Shown here piece by piece: positions 1 to 8,899 of a DNA stretch of 64,000 nt. Every line of letters begins with the position of its first letter. The stretch's first letter is position 1. The notes below the pieces were generated by a model that ran no database searches, was not told the origin of the DNA, and saw nothing but the letters and a program-made list of their open reading frames with translations. Both the position numbers and the translations under genes were made by a program. Origin of the DNA: Ruegeria marisrubri (GTDB lineage Bacteria; Pseudomonadota; Alphaproteobacteria; Rhodobacterales; Rhodobacteraceae); NCBI RefSeq assembly GCF_001507595.1, contig NZ_LQBQ01000034.1:279255-343254 (forward strand), read 5' to 3'.

Positions 1-1027
1 CGCCCATCGAGGCAACGATCGGCATCAGCACCGCCAGAGCAACCATCTGATCGATCGTGTCGGCAAAGAAGTCGATGACGAAGGAGGCTAGGATCGCGGT
101 AAACAGGTTCACCAGCAGCCATGTCGCCCGCCCGCGGGCAGTTTCGGCAATGGTGTCCGAGAGGCTCGAGTCCTCATCCACGCCAGCCATCCGCAGCATG
201 TCTTCCTCGTGCTCTTCGTCGAGCACGGCCATCGCGTCGTCGATCGTGATAACACCGACAAGCCGCCCGTCCTGATCGACCACCGGAGCCGAAATCAGGT
301 GATACTGCTTGAAGGCATAGGCCACGTCCTCTTCGTCCTGATCGATGGGGATGGTCTGGAACTCTTCCTCGGCGATGTCTTTCAGAGGCACCTCGCGCTT
401 GGTGCCCATCAGCTTGCCCAAGGTCACATAGCCGACGGGCCGCAGCCGCGGATCGACGAGGATGATGTGGTAGAAGTCTTCGGGCAGGTCCTCGCTGGCG
501 CGCAGATGGTCGATAGCCTGCCCGACGGTCCAGTGCTCGGGCGCCATGACCACTTCGCGCTGCATCAGGCGACCGGCAGAGTTCTCGGGGTAGGACAGCG
601 CCTGCTGGGCGGCGACCCTCTCGGCATCCTCCAGGGCGCCCAGGATGGTTTCCTGATCGGGCTCTTCGAGGTCTTCCAGAAGATCGACGACGTCATCGCT
701 TTCCAGATCGCGGACGGCGTCGGCCAGAACGTCGGGGCGCAGGACGCGGATCACCTCTTCGCGGACGCCTTCCTCGAGTTCCGACAGGATTTCACCGTCG
801 AATTCACGATCATACAGGCGGATCAGACGGGCCCGGTCATACGGGTTGATCTGTTCCAGAAGGTCGGCGATGTCGGCCGCGTGCAGCGGCTCCATCAGCT
901 CAGCAAGCCTGTCCCGGTCGTCGACATCGACGGCATAGAGGATGGCCGCAACGGTGTTGCGGTCCAGCGCATAGGCGTCATCATCGCGGGAATGGTCGAT
1001 GCCGGCCTGTTCCTTGCCTGTCGTCAT
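1..1027 (-). CDS. mgtE: Magnesium transporter MgtE (5' part, runs off the window)
   Basis: Mg2+ channel/transporter of the inner membrane. Read from the ATG at 1027, the protein has an acidic N-terminal MgtE helical domain with repeated ADxxDLLE/VDLLEDLEE motifs (about residues 45-130). A CBS pair follows (about 135-260, with VVDQDGRLVGVITIDDAM), and then the first membrane helix (ATWLLVNLFTAILASFVID) just before the window edge. The remaining membrane helices and the stop lie to the left of base 1. In the family the cytosolic N and CBS domains sense Mg2+ and gate the pore. It is divergent from the guanine deaminase gene. I saw no M-box-like leader in the 137-base gap. The family is certain; completeness cannot be judged. 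Confidence 0.93.
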   Translation of the reverse strand, partial: MTTGKEQAGIDHSRDDDAYALDRNTVAAILYAVDVDDRDRLAELMEPLHAADIADLLEQINPYDRARLIRLYDREFDGEILSELEEGVREEVIRVLRPDVLADAVRDLESDDVVDLLEDLEEPDQETILGALEDAERVAAQQALSYPENSAGRLMQREVVMAPEHWTVGQAIDHLRASEDLPEDFYHIILVDPRLRPVGYVTLGKLMGTKREVPLKDIAEEEFQTIPIDQDEEDVAYAFKQYHLISAPVVDQDGRLVGVITIDDAMAVLDEEHEEDMLRMAGVDEDSSLSDTIAETARGRATWLLVNLFTAILASFVIDFFADTIDQMVALAVLMPIVASMG

Positions 1028-1164
1028 ACGCTGCCCCTCCAAGGTGATTGGCCCCTAAATAGAAGAAGCTGCTACCGGAAAACAATGACAATAGCTCGAT
1101 TTACCCACTTCTCGTGGGCACCTATGCTGGGGGCCGGTTTCAACAAGGCGGAGATCCTCGCGAC

Positions 1165-2454
1165 ATGGCGCAGAAAACCCTTCTGAAAGGACGTGTTCTG
1201 TCTTTTGTCGGCTCACCTTTTGAGGGGGAGCCGGGGGACGCGGTGCGGGTTGACGAGGCAGTGCTGCTGTCCGGAGGCATGATCGCCGGTACAGGCAGCG
1301 TGCGGGATCTGGCCAAGGCACATCCCGAGGCCGAAATCGTCGATCACCGCGACCGGCTGATTCTGGCGGGGTTCGTCGATGCGCATGTGCATTATCCGCA
1401 GACCGCGATGATCGCCAGCTGGGGCAAGCGGCTGATCGACTGGCTGAGCACCTACACCTTTCCCGAGGAGATGAAGTTCGCCTCGCCGGACTATGCCGCC
1501 GAAATCGCGGCCCGTTACCTGGACCTGACAACGGCGCATGGCACCACGACCATGTGCAGCTACTGCACCATCCATCCCGAAAGCGTGGAGGCATTCTTTG
1601 CCGAGGCCCAGGCGCGCGGGCAACGGGTGGTGGCCGGCAAGACCTGCATGGACCGCAACGCACCCGAAGGGCTGCGCGACACGGCGCGGACGGCCTATGA
1701 CCAATCCAAGACGCTGTTGCAGAAATGGCATGGCGTGGACCGCATCTCTTACGCGATCACGCCCCGGTTCTCGCCCACCTCGACGCTCGAGCAGCTGGAG
1801 GCCATGGGCGCCCTCTGGGCCGAGCACCCGGACTGCCTGATGCAGACGCATCTGAGCGAGCAGACCGACGAGATCGAATGGGTCAAGTCGCTGTTCCCGT
1901 CCGCGCGGGATTATCTGGACACATACGAAAGCTTTGGCCTGCTGGGCGGGCGCGGCCTTTATGGCCATGCCATTCACCTGGAGCCGCGCGAACGTGACCG
2001 GCTGCGCGAGGTCGATGCCGCTCTGATCCATTGTCCCACTTCGAACACGTTCATCGGATCGGGCCTGTTCGACATGGCCGGCCTGATGGCAGCCGGCCAC
2101 CGGATTGGACTGGCGACCGACACGGGCGGCGGCTCGAGTTTTTCCATGCTGCGCACCATGGCGGCGGCCTATGAGATCGGACAGCTGCGCGGCGTGCCGC
2201 TCCATCCGGCGCAGCTGTTGTGGCTGGCGACCGTCGGATCGGCTCGCGCGCTGCGGATGGACGATCTGATCGGAAATATCGCGCCGGGAATGGAGGCGGA
2301 TCTGGTGGTGCTTGATCTCGCATCCACGCCGGCAATCGCGCAGCGCTCTGCCCGCGCCGAGGACCTGTGGGAAGCCGTCTTTCCGACCATCATGATGGGC
2401 GATGACCGGGCGGTGGTAGAGGTGTGGATCGGCGGGCGCCGCGCCTTGGGCTGA
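1165..2454 (+). CDS. guaD: Guanine deaminase
   Basis: Amidohydrolase converting guanine to xanthine and ammonia in purine salvage or catabolism. The 429-aa protein has the metal-binding HVH at residues 74-76 within GFVDAHVHYPQ, then MQTHLSE in the middle and ATDTGGGSSFSMLRT near the C-terminal third. These are hallmarks of guanine deaminase within the ATZ/TRZ-like amidohydrolases. The start at 1165 is chosen because a GGAG lies just upstream and the protein then begins at the usual place; the frame stays open to 1114 but that stretch does not look like the family. It converges on a second amidohydrolase acting on oxidised purines, suggesting a small purine deamination locus. Confidence 0.92.
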   Translation: MAQKTLLKGRVLSFVGSPFEGEPGDAVRVDEAVLLSGGMIAGTGSVRDLAKAHPEAEIVDHRDRLILAGFVDAHVHYPQTAMIASWGKRLIDWLSTYTFPEEMKFASPDYAAEIAARYLDLTTAHGTTTMCSYCTIHPESVEAFFAEAQARGQRVVAGKTCMDRNAPEGLRDTARTAYDQSKTLLQKWHGVDRISYAITPRFSPTSTLEQLEAMGALWAEHPDCLMQTHLSEQTDEIEWVKSLFPSARDYLDTYESFGLLGGRGLYGHAIHLEPRERDRLREVDAALIHCPTSNTFIGSGLFDMAGLMAAGHRIGLATDTGGGSSFSMLRTMAAAYEIGQLRGVPLHPAQLLWLATVGSARALRMDDLIGNIAPGMEADLVVLDLASTPAIAQRSARAEDLWEAVFPTIMMGDDRAVVEVWIGGRRALG

Positions 2455-2521
2455 GGGGAACGCGCCTTGCGGCGCGTGCCTCCGGCGGGAGTATTTTGGA
2501 AAAGATGAAAAGCGGGCGCGC

Positions 2522-3856
2522 CTAAGCGCGCAGGGCGCGGGCCAGCCGGTTCTGGCGCTCGATCATGGTGGGAAGATCGATCGTTGCAATCTGCCCATCC
2601 CGCACGATCTGACGCCCATCGACAAAAAGGTGTTTGACCCGTGTTGGCCCGGCCAGAAGCAGGGCCGCCGGGTCCCAACTGCCGGCACTGTCGATGCCGG
2701 TGACGTCCCAGACCGCGATATCGGCACGCTTTCCGGGCTCCAGCCGGCCACAATCCGGACGGTTCAGGACATCGGCGCCGCCGCGCGTCGCGATCTCCAG
2801 CGCCTCGCGGGCCGACATGGCATCGGCCCCCCGCGCCACCCGTTGCAGCAACATGGACTGCCGCGCCTCGGCCATCAGGTTGCCGCCGTCATTCGAGGCC
2901 GAACCGTCGACGCCCAGCCCGACCCGAACACCCGCGTCCCGCATGGCCCGCACTGGCGCGATGCCCGACCCAAGGCGGCAATTCGAGCAGGGGCAATGCG
3001 CCACCCCGGTGCGGGACCGGGCGAACAGATCGATCTCGCGCCCGTCCAGCTTGACGCAATGGGCATGCCAGACATCCGGGCCGGTCCAGCCCAGATCCTC
3101 GGCGTATTGCCCGGGGCGACAGCCGAACTGCGCCTGGGAATAGGCGATGTCCTCGTCATTCTCGGCCAGATGCGTGTGCAGCATCACGCCCTTGTCGCGC
3201 GCCAGCAGCGCCGCGTCCCGCATCAGCTCTCGGCTGACCGAAAAGGGGGAACAAGGGGCCAGCCCTACGCGGCACATCGCCCCTTCGGACGGGTCGTGGA
3301 ATGCGTCCACGACGCGGATCATGTCCTTCAGGATCGCCTCTTCGCGTTCGACGAGGCTGTCGGGCGGCAGGCCACCGTCACTCTCGCCGATGCTCATCGC
3401 ACCACGGGTGGGGTGGAACCGGATGCCAAGCTTCGTAGCGGCGGCGATGGTGTCGTCCAGCCGCGACCCGTTCGGATAAAGATAAAGGTGGTCGGAGCTG
3501 AGCGTGCAGCCGGAAAGGGCCAGTTCCGCCAGACCGATTTGCGCCGACACGAACATTTCCTCGGGGCCGAACTTTGCCCAAATCGGATAGAGTGTCTTGA
3601 GCCAGCCGAACAGCAGCGCGTCCTGCCCGCCGGGAACCGCCCGCGTCAGGCTCTGGTAGAGGTGATGATGGGTGTTGACCAAGCCAGGGGTGATCACGCA
3701 ACCGGTCGCGTCGTGGATTTCACCCTCCGTTTTCAAGCCCGGGCCGACGGCAGCGATTTGGCCATTTCTGACAAGAATGTCGGCGCCCTGCAACTCGCGG
3801 CGCACATCATCCATCGTCAGGATGGTATCGGCATTTCGGATGAGGAATTCGGTCAT
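2522..3856 (-). CDS. 8-oxoguanine deaminase-type amidohydrolase
   Basis: Amidohydrolase of the ATZ/TRZ family, 444 aa, most like 8-oxoguanine deaminase (8-oxoguanine to urate). It shows NTHHH at residues 61-65 (metal ligands), MLHTHLAENDEDI, WHAHCVKLD, HCPCSNCRLGSG and GLGVDGSASNDGG, the run of motifs typical of this clade. ATG at 3856 has a clear GGAG about 8 nt upstream; the frame remains open a further six codons. It converges with guaD (67 bases between the stops), so the two genes would together handle normal and oxidised guanine. Hydroxydechloroatrazine-type ethylaminohydrolases share these motifs, so substrate is inferred, not proven. Confidence 0.82.
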   Translation of the reverse strand: MTEFLIRNADTILTMDDVRRELQGADILVRNGQIAAVGPGLKTEGEIHDATGCVITPGLVNTHHHLYQSLTRAVPGGQDALLFGWLKTLYPIWAKFGPEEMFVSAQIGLAELALSGCTLSSDHLYLYPNGSRLDDTIAAATKLGIRFHPTRGAMSIGESDGGLPPDSLVEREEAILKDMIRVVDAFHDPSEGAMCRVGLAPCSPFSVSRELMRDAALLARDKGVMLHTHLAENDEDIAYSQAQFGCRPGQYAEDLGWTGPDVWHAHCVKLDGREIDLFARSRTGVAHCPCSNCRLGSGIAPVRAMRDAGVRVGLGVDGSASNDGGNLMAEARQSMLLQRVARGADAMSAREALEIATRGGADVLNRPDCGRLEPGKRADIAVWDVTGIDSAGSWDPAALLLAGPTRVKHLFVDGRQIVRDGQIATIDLPTMIERQNRLARALRA

Positions 3857-3972
3857 TGTCGCACACTCCTGCAAATGCCCGTCTCATGCGAAGAGTGTGG
3901 AGGCCGGTGGAAAACGGGCTCAAGAACCGGCCCGGGGACGCTAACCGGCGAGCCGGTTTCTGGCAAGTGCGA

Positions 3973-4764
3973 TCAGAAGCGGCTGAGAATTTCGACTGCA
4001 GCAGCGTGGATGTCGGCGTTCGCCGCGGCAAGCACCCGTCCGCCGTGATGGGCCGGGCCGCCCTGCCAATCGGTCACCAAACCGCCCGCGGCCTCGATGA
4101 CCGCAATGGGGGCCTGGATGTCGTAGGCGTTCAGCCCTGCTTCGATCACCAGATCGACCTGTCCCGCCGCCAGCAGTGCGTAGGCGTAACAATCCATGCC
4201 ATACCGCGTCAGCTTGACCCGATCGGACACGGCGCGGAAGGCGGCGGCCTCTTCCTTGGTTCCGACCTCCGGGAAGGTGGTGAACAGAATGGCCTGATCG
4301 AGCGAAGGGTTGGAGCGTGTTCGCAGAGGAATTTCCCCGGCCGGCCCGGTCGCATGGGCCACGCCGCCGACGCCGACGAACCTCTCGCCGATATAGGGCT
4401 GGTCGATCAGCCCCAGAACCGGCCCCTCTCCTTCGGTCAGGGCAATCAGCACGCCCCAGGTCGGAGTGCCGCTGATGAAACCGCGCGTCCCGTCGATCGG
4501 ATCCAGAACCCAGGTTCTGCCGCTGTCACCGGTGCTTTCCCCGAATTCCTCGCCCCAGATCCCGTCCTCAGGGCGATGCAGCGACAACACGTCGCGCATG
4601 GCGGATTCTGCGGCCCTGTCAGCCGCCGTGACCGGGTCGAACCCGGACTGGTGCTTGTTTTGGGTTTCCAGATTCGACTGCCGGAAATAGGGCAAGATCG
4701 CCGCACGCGCGGCGTCGGCCATCATTTCCGCGACTTCAAGATCACTGAGCAAGGATTTCTGCAT
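3973..4764 (-). CDS. hisN: Histidinol-phosphatase, inositol monophosphatase family
   Basis: Mg2+-dependent phosphatase of the inositol-monophosphatase fold, 263 aa, probably the HisN-type histidinol-phosphatase of histidine synthesis. Visible family motifs are GEE at residues 71-73, DPIDGT at 88-93 and the second metal site AYDIQAPIAVIEAAGG near the C-terminus. The TRGFISGTPTWG extension after DPIDGT is characteristic of the HisN subgroup rather than of SuhB or CysQ. It stands alone between the 8-oxoguanine deaminase and an XRE regulator on the same strand, with no his genes next to it. Dual use on other sugar or inositol phosphates is possible. Confidence 0.85.
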   Translation of the reverse strand: MQKSLLSDLEVAEMMADAARAAILPYFRQSNLETQNKHQSGFDPVTAADRAAESAMRDVLSLHRPEDGIWGEEFGESTGDSGRTWVLDPIDGTRGFISGTPTWGVLIALTEGEGPVLGLIDQPYIGERFVGVGGVAHATGPAGEIPLRTRSNPSLDQAILFTTFPEVGTKEEAAAFRAVSDRVKLTRYGMDCYAYALLAAGQVDLVIEAGLNAYDIQAPIAVIEAAGGLVTDWQGGPAHHGGRVLAAANADIHAAAVEILSRF

Positions 4765-4809
4765 CGCCTACCCGTGCGCCCGACGACCCTGAAAGTCAAG
4801 CAGGCAGGC

Positions 4810-5181
4810 TCAGGCGACCTCGCTCAGCACACGGGCCAGTTCGAACAGGCGGCGGCGCTGGTTCTCGGGGATCGCGTAGTACGAGCGCACGAGATCAAGA
4901 GCTTCCTTGTCGCCCATCAGATCGGCGGGCACGTTCTTTTTGCCGGGCGCTTCCTTGTGGGCCTCGTCGAGACCTTCGAAGAAGAAGCTCACCGGAACGT
5001 CCAGAGCCTCGGCAATGTCCCAAAGGCGCGACGCGCTGATCCGGTTGGCGCCGGTTTCATATTTCTGGATTTGCTGGAACTTGATTCCAACCTGCTCGGC
5101 CAATTGCTGCTGCGTCATGCCGATCAGCCAGCGACGGTGCCGGACACGCTTGCCCACATGGACATCGACGGGATGAGTCAT
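4810..5181 (-). CDS. XRE-family helix-turn-helix regulator
   Basis: A 123-aa Cro/CI-type DNA-binding protein. The HTH covers roughly residues 10-65 (RVRHRRWLIGMTQQQLAEQV, then QQIQKYETGANRISASRL). A short acidic C-terminal helical domain follows (DLVRSYYAIPENQRRRLFEL). Close homologues of this type are common in Rhodobacteraceae as single genes. Target unknown. A near-perfect inverted repeat lies 68 bases upstream of the start, in the region shared with the divergent oxidoreductase gene, and could be its operator. ATG at 5181 follows AGAGGAGATAACC, a good ribosome-binding site. Confidence 0.9.
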   Translation of the reverse strand: MTHPVDVHVGKRVRHRRWLIGMTQQQLAEQVGIKFQQIQKYETGANRISASRLWDIAEALDVPVSFFFEGLDEAHKEAPGKKNVPADLMGDKEALDLVRSYYAIPENQRRRLFELARVLSEVA

Positions 5182-5248
5182 TGGTTATCTCCTCTTCTGC
5201 GCTGACAACCGTCCGGGCACTCACACCACTAGCGACTACCGCCAGAGT

Positions 5249-5278
5249 AGTAAGTGGGTGATTAAGAACTCACTAACT
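5249..5278. promoter_or_regulatory. Inverted repeat, candidate operator
   Basis: AGTAAGTG, 14 bases, then CACTAACT: arms match in 7 of 8 positions and their centres are 22 bp apart, two helical turns. It lies between the XRE gene (minus, start 5181) and the oxidoreductase gene (plus, start 5528). An XRE autoregulator site is the obvious guess; this is inference from position and symmetry only. Confidence 0.35.
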
Positions 5279-5527
5279 CCGGTAGCGCGCCCCGAACCGC
5301 ACCATGTCCGACTATCGCGAAAAATCGCCATTTTTTCAAGAAGGTTGAATCGATGTGCGCAAATAAAGGTTTGTGGTTGTGTCAAATATTCCATTCCCGG
5401 AATTGTTTCCCTAGCGTCAACCCGGATAGCACGAGCCCTTTGCAAAACCCGGGACGTCAGAGCCGCTTGGCCCCGATTGACATTCGTGCATTTCCGCCCG
5501 CCTATACGCAAAACCCAAGGAAAACCG

Positions 5528-6484
5528 ATGCGTTCTTACCAAATTCTTGCCGCCGGAGCCTCACCTCAACTGGTCAGCGCCGATGTTCCCGACCCCGGCG
5601 ATGGGCAGGTCCGTGTCGCGATTCGGGCGTGCGGGCTGAATTTCGCCGACCTCCTCATGCAGCGCGGAACCTATCAGGATACACCCGCTGCACCGTTCAC
5701 GCTTGGCATGGAAATCGCCGGGATTGTCGACAAACTGGGAACAAACGTGTCCCATCTGAAGCCCGGCGACCGAATCGCCGTCTATTCCGGCCAGGGCGGG
5801 CTGGCGGAATTCGGGGTGTTCGATGCCGAACGTGCGATCAAACTGCCCGAGACCATGAGTTTCGAGGATGCCGCCGCGATCCAGATCGCCTATGGCACCA
5901 GCCACATCGCGCTGGACCACCGCGCCAGGCTGCAACCGGGGGAGACCCTCCTAGTCACCGGAGCGGCTGGCGGCGTGGGCCTGACCGCCGTCGAGATTGG
6001 CAAGCTGATGGGCGCCACGGTGATCGCGCAGGCCCGCGGCGAGGACAAGCTCGCCGTCGCCAAGGCCGCAGGCGCCGACCACCTGATCGACGCGTCAGAG
6101 GACCTGCGCCAGAGGGTGCTCGAACTGGGCGGGGCCGACGTTGTCTATGATGCGATCGGGGGCGACGTCTTCAAGGCGGCCTTTCGCGCCACCAACCCCG
6201 AAGGCCGCCTGCTGCCGATCGGGTTTGCCGGTGGCGAGGTGCCGCAGATCCCGGCGAACCACCTGCTCGTCAAGAATCTGACCGTCATCGGGGTCTATAT
6301 CGGTGGCTATCTCAAATTCCGGCCCGAAGTCGTCCGCAACAGCTTTGAAACACTGTTCCGCTGGCACGCCGAAGGGCGGATCAAGCCGCATATCAGCCAT
6401 GTTCTGCCACTGGAGCAGGCGGAAGAAGGAATGCGTCTTTTGAAAGAGCGGAAGTCGACCGGGAAGGTCGTGATCACACCCTGA
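5528..6484 (+). CDS. NADPH:quinone oxidoreductase-like MDR protein
   Basis: Zinc-independent medium-chain dehydrogenase/reductase of the quinone oxidoreductase (QOR) branch, 318 aa. It has the N-terminal GroES-like domain (CGLNFADLLMQRGTYQ, the QOR signature) and a Rossmann domain with VTGAAGGVGLTAVEIGKLMG at about residues 140-160. No structural or catalytic zinc cysteines are present. ATG at 5528 is preceded by AAGGA. The open frame runs upstream to 5258 but that part is AT-richer and unlike the family. The preceding 270 bases are intergenic. Probably acts on quinones or enones, possibly acyl-CoA-type substrates; the true substrate is unknown. Confidence 0.88.
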   Translation: MRSYQILAAGASPQLVSADVPDPGDGQVRVAIRACGLNFADLLMQRGTYQDTPAAPFTLGMEIAGIVDKLGTNVSHLKPGDRIAVYSGQGGLAEFGVFDAERAIKLPETMSFEDAAAIQIAYGTSHIALDHRARLQPGETLLVTGAAGGVGLTAVEIGKLMGATVIAQARGEDKLAVAKAAGADHLIDASEDLRQRVLELGGADVVYDAIGGDVFKAAFRATNPEGRLLPIGFAGGEVPQIPANHLLVKNLTVIGVYIGGYLKFRPEVVRNSFETLFRWHAEGRIKPHISHVLPLEQAEEGMRLLKERKSTGKVVITP

Positions 6485-6489
6485 CGGCC

Positions 6490-7374
6490 CTACCCCGCCA
6501 CGGCCTTCAGCTGCGTCCCGCCCACCAGCAGAAAGTTCTGCCGCACGAGATCGGCCAGCGCCTCGACAACCGCGCCGCGCCCCTTTTCGCCGCCATAGAG
6601 GTTGATCTTGTGCACCGGCAACTCGGGCAAGGCGCCGCCGGAATCGATCTGCTCCAGATGCGCGGCCTCGGTGCCTTCCAGCATCGCGTGGATCGCCAGG
6701 TCGGCGGCGACGGTCGCCTCGATGGTGCGGTCGTTTTCGGTTTCCACCGCCAGCTCCCACGGAATCCCGGCCGCGTCCAGCGCCGCAATCACCTGGGGCC
6801 GGAACAGGCACCGGCGGCCAACGGCCAGGCGCACCGGGCGTTTCCGCCATGCGGTTCCGCCGGGCGCGCCGATCCAGCGCAACGGCAGTTCCGCCACGGT
6901 CTCGCAGCCTCCGCCGCCACTCGCCTCGGTCGTCAGGATCAGATCACATTCGCCGCGCCGGAACATCTCCTTGAGCTGCAGCGAATAGGACGACACCAAC
7001 TGTACCTTCACCCGGGGAAATTCGGCGTTGAACCTTTGCAGCACGCGCGGAATCGCCGGATAGACGATGTCGTGCGGAACGCCCAGCACCACCTCGCCCT
7101 CAAAGGCCTGATCGGTCAGCCTGCCGATCACCTCGTCATTCAGCGCGACCATCCGGCGGGCGTAGGCCAGCAATTGCTCGCCTGACGCGGTGAGTGCGAT
7201 GGTGCGGCCGCTTCGGTCGAGCAGTTCAAGGCCCAGCAACTCCTCCAACCGCTTGAGTTGCATCGAAACCGCCGACTGCGTCAGATGAAGAAACCCCGCC
7301 GCGCGGGTCACCCCGCCATTGTCGGCCACCGCCACAAAGGACCGCAGCGTCGTGATATCCAGATTCCTCACCAT
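6490..7374 (-). CDS. LysR-family transcriptional regulator
   Basis: LTTR of 294 aa with the N-terminal winged HTH (LRSFVAVADNGGVTRAAGFL, then LTQSAVSMQLKRLEELLGLE) and a C-terminal substrate-binding domain from about residue 90. ATG at 7374 has AAGGAGTG immediately upstream. It is divergent from a DUF1127 gene with a palindrome between them, the usual LTTR layout, suggesting autoregulation and control of that neighbour. LysR/DUF1127 pairs are frequent in Rhodobacteraceae. The stop is only a few bases from the stop of the oxidoreductase gene, tail to tail. Inducer unknown. Confidence 0.92.
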   Translation of the reverse strand: MVRNLDITTLRSFVAVADNGGVTRAAGFLHLTQSAVSMQLKRLEELLGLELLDRSGRTIALTASGEQLLAYARRMVALNDEVIGRLTDQAFEGEVVLGVPHDIVYPAIPRVLQRFNAEFPRVKVQLVSSYSLQLKEMFRRGECDLILTTEASGGGGCETVAELPLRWIGAPGGTAWRKRPVRLAVGRRCLFRPQVIAALDAAGIPWELAVETENDRTIEATVAADLAIHAMLEGTEAAHLEQIDSGGALPELPVHKINLYGGEKGRGAVVEALADLVRQNFLLVGGTQLKAVAG

Positions 7375-7385
7375 CACACTCCTTG

Positions 7386-7399
7386 ATGATAGCCATCAT
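7386..7399. promoter_or_regulatory. LysR-type palindrome
   Basis: ATGATAGCCATCAT, a perfect 5-bp dyad with 4-bp spacer, 12 bases upstream of the LysR start and in the 121-base divergent region before the DUF1127 gene. It contains a T-N11-A core as in LTTR boxes. Function inferred. Confidence 0.4.
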
Positions 7400-7495
7400 A
7401 AACATTCGTTTTCATAATGAACCACAATGCCCCATATAGATCAAGGAATTTGATGCAGAGAGGAAAAGCATCACCAAATCGAAAAGGAGCACGTC

Positions 7496-7705
7496 ATGGC
7501 ACTGACCACCGCAACGCATACCTGCCGCCCCACCCCCACGTCTCGCCTGAGCGCGATCCGGACCGCATTCGCCGTCTGGCGCCAGCGGCGCGCGTTGGAA
7601 CGTCTGGACGACCGTGCCCTGAGTGACATTGGCCTGACCCGCGCCGAAGCGCATCGCGAAGCGCGCCGGTCGATCTGGGATGCGCCGGAAACCTGGCGCT
7701 GCTGA
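7496..7705 (+). CDS. DUF1127 small protein
   Basis: A 69-aa basic protein with a C-terminal DUF1127 (YjiS-like) motif: WRQRRALERLDDRALSDIGL followed by TRAEAHREARR. In alphaproteobacteria such arginine-rich small proteins have been tied to RNA binding, stress and metabolic adjustment, but no function is established for this one. AAGGAG lies just before the ATG at 7496. It is divergent from the LysR gene, which may control it. It is monocistronic, with 142 bases before the next start. Confidence 0.85.
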   Translation: MALTTATHTCRPTPTSRLSAIRTAFAVWRQRRALERLDDRALSDIGLTRAEAHREARRSIWDAPETWRC

Positions 7706-7847
7706 GCCGGACACGCGACGATTTAACGAATAATTCATGCAACAACCTACCGGAAAGCCTTGAACTGGGGGGCTTCCTCTCCGATATTTGACCGGAGAGT
7801 TGCGGATGCCAATCCGCGACGCAAAGGTTAATTGTAGGGAGACCCCA

Positions 7848-8624
7848 ATGGCTCAATTCGATACGATCCGGACGGCGGCCGGCGCGCGCGCTGCCCAGAT
7901 TGATGAGGGCTTGCGCGCCCATATGAACAAGGTCTACGGCACGATGTCCGTAGGCATGCTGATCACGTTCCTCGCGGCATGGGCCATCGCCGGTCTTGCC
8001 GTGACCACCGATCCGTCGGCGGCCGCGGCGCAGCTGAGTTCGACCAAGTACCTGACCCAGTTCGGCTATACGATCTACGCGTCGCCGCTGAAATGGGTCA
8101 TCATGTTCGCCCCGCTGGCCTTTGTCTTTGGCCTTGGCGCCGCGATCGATCGCATCTCCGCATCTGCCGCACAACTGGTGTTCTACACCTTTGCAGCGGT
8201 AATGGGCCTGTCGATCAGCTCGATCTTCCTGGTCTTCACCGGTGAATCCATCGTGCAGGTCTTCCTGATCACCGCGATCGCCTTTGCCGGCCTGTCGCTG
8301 TATGGCTACGTGACCAAGAAGGACCTGTCGGGAATGGGGACTTTCCTGGTCATGGGTCTGATCGGACTGATCGTGGCCATGATCGTGAACATCTTCGTCG
8401 CCTCGTCGGCCATGGCTTTCGCGATCTCGGTGATCGGTGTTCTGATCTTTGCCGGCCTGACCGCCTATGACACGCAGAACATCAAGACCACCTACATCCA
8501 GCACGCCGCGCATGGCGACCAGGAATGGCTGGGCAAGGCCGCCATCATGGGCGCGCTGAGCCTGTATCTGGACTTCATCAACATGTTCATGTTCCTGCTG
8601 CAGCTGTTCGGCAATCGCGAATAA
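7848..8624 (+). CDS. Bax inhibitor-1 / YccA-family membrane protein
   Basis: A 258-aa integral membrane protein with about seven hydrophobic segments, beginning LRAHMNKVYGTMSVGMLITF and ending QEWLGKAAIMGALSLYLDFI, the conserved C-terminal signature of the BI-1/TMBIM family (YbhL/YccA-like). Members in bacteria are proposed pH-sensitive Ca2+ leak channels or FtsH modulators; the role here is unknown. ATG at 7848 follows GTAGGGAGACC. A strong rho-independent terminator 26 bases after the stop closes a single-gene unit. Confidence 0.92.
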   Translation: MAQFDTIRTAAGARAAQIDEGLRAHMNKVYGTMSVGMLITFLAAWAIAGLAVTTDPSAAAAQLSSTKYLTQFGYTIYASPLKWVIMFAPLAFVFGLGAAIDRISASAAQLVFYTFAAVMGLSISSIFLVFTGESIVQVFLITAIAFAGLSLYGYVTKKDLSGMGTFLVMGLIGLIVAMIVNIFVASSAMAFAISVIGVLIFAGLTAYDTQNIKTTYIQHAAHGDQEWLGKAAIMGALSLYLDFINMFMFLLQLFGNRE

Positions 8625-8650
8625 GGCGCTGCGGGCGTCACGGAAACAAA

Positions 8651-8684
8651 GGGGCGGGCCAACGGGGCCCGCCCCTTTTCTTTT
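8651..8684 (+). terminator. Rho-independent terminator of the BI-1 gene
   Basis: GGGGCGGGCC (8651-8660) pairs perfectly with GGCCCGCCCC (8666-8675) around a five-base loop, followed by TTTTCTTTT. Confidence 0.9.
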
Positions 8685-8899
8685 GGCGAAAGGTCGACAC
8701 GGCCCACGCACCCGCCCTTTCGGAACCACCTGGCACAGCCCTGCCACCTGATTGGTGGTCCGCTCCCGGTTGATTTCGACACCCAAAGGCAACGGCACCC
8801 GCCCCGCTGCGCCCCGGCGCCATCATCTGCCCGAACGATACAACGGCCCCCGCCATTTCTGGCGAGAGCCGTTTGCAAATGGAGCCAGAACAGTCTGGT

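Noticed and set aside
1028..1164. Mg2+ riboswitch upstream of mgtE
   Set aside because: The gap to the divergent gene is only 137 bases and shows no M-box-like conserved blocks.
209..1186. 325-codon plus-strand frame at the left edge
   Set aside because: The opposite strand encodes MgtE with complete N and CBS domain motifs.
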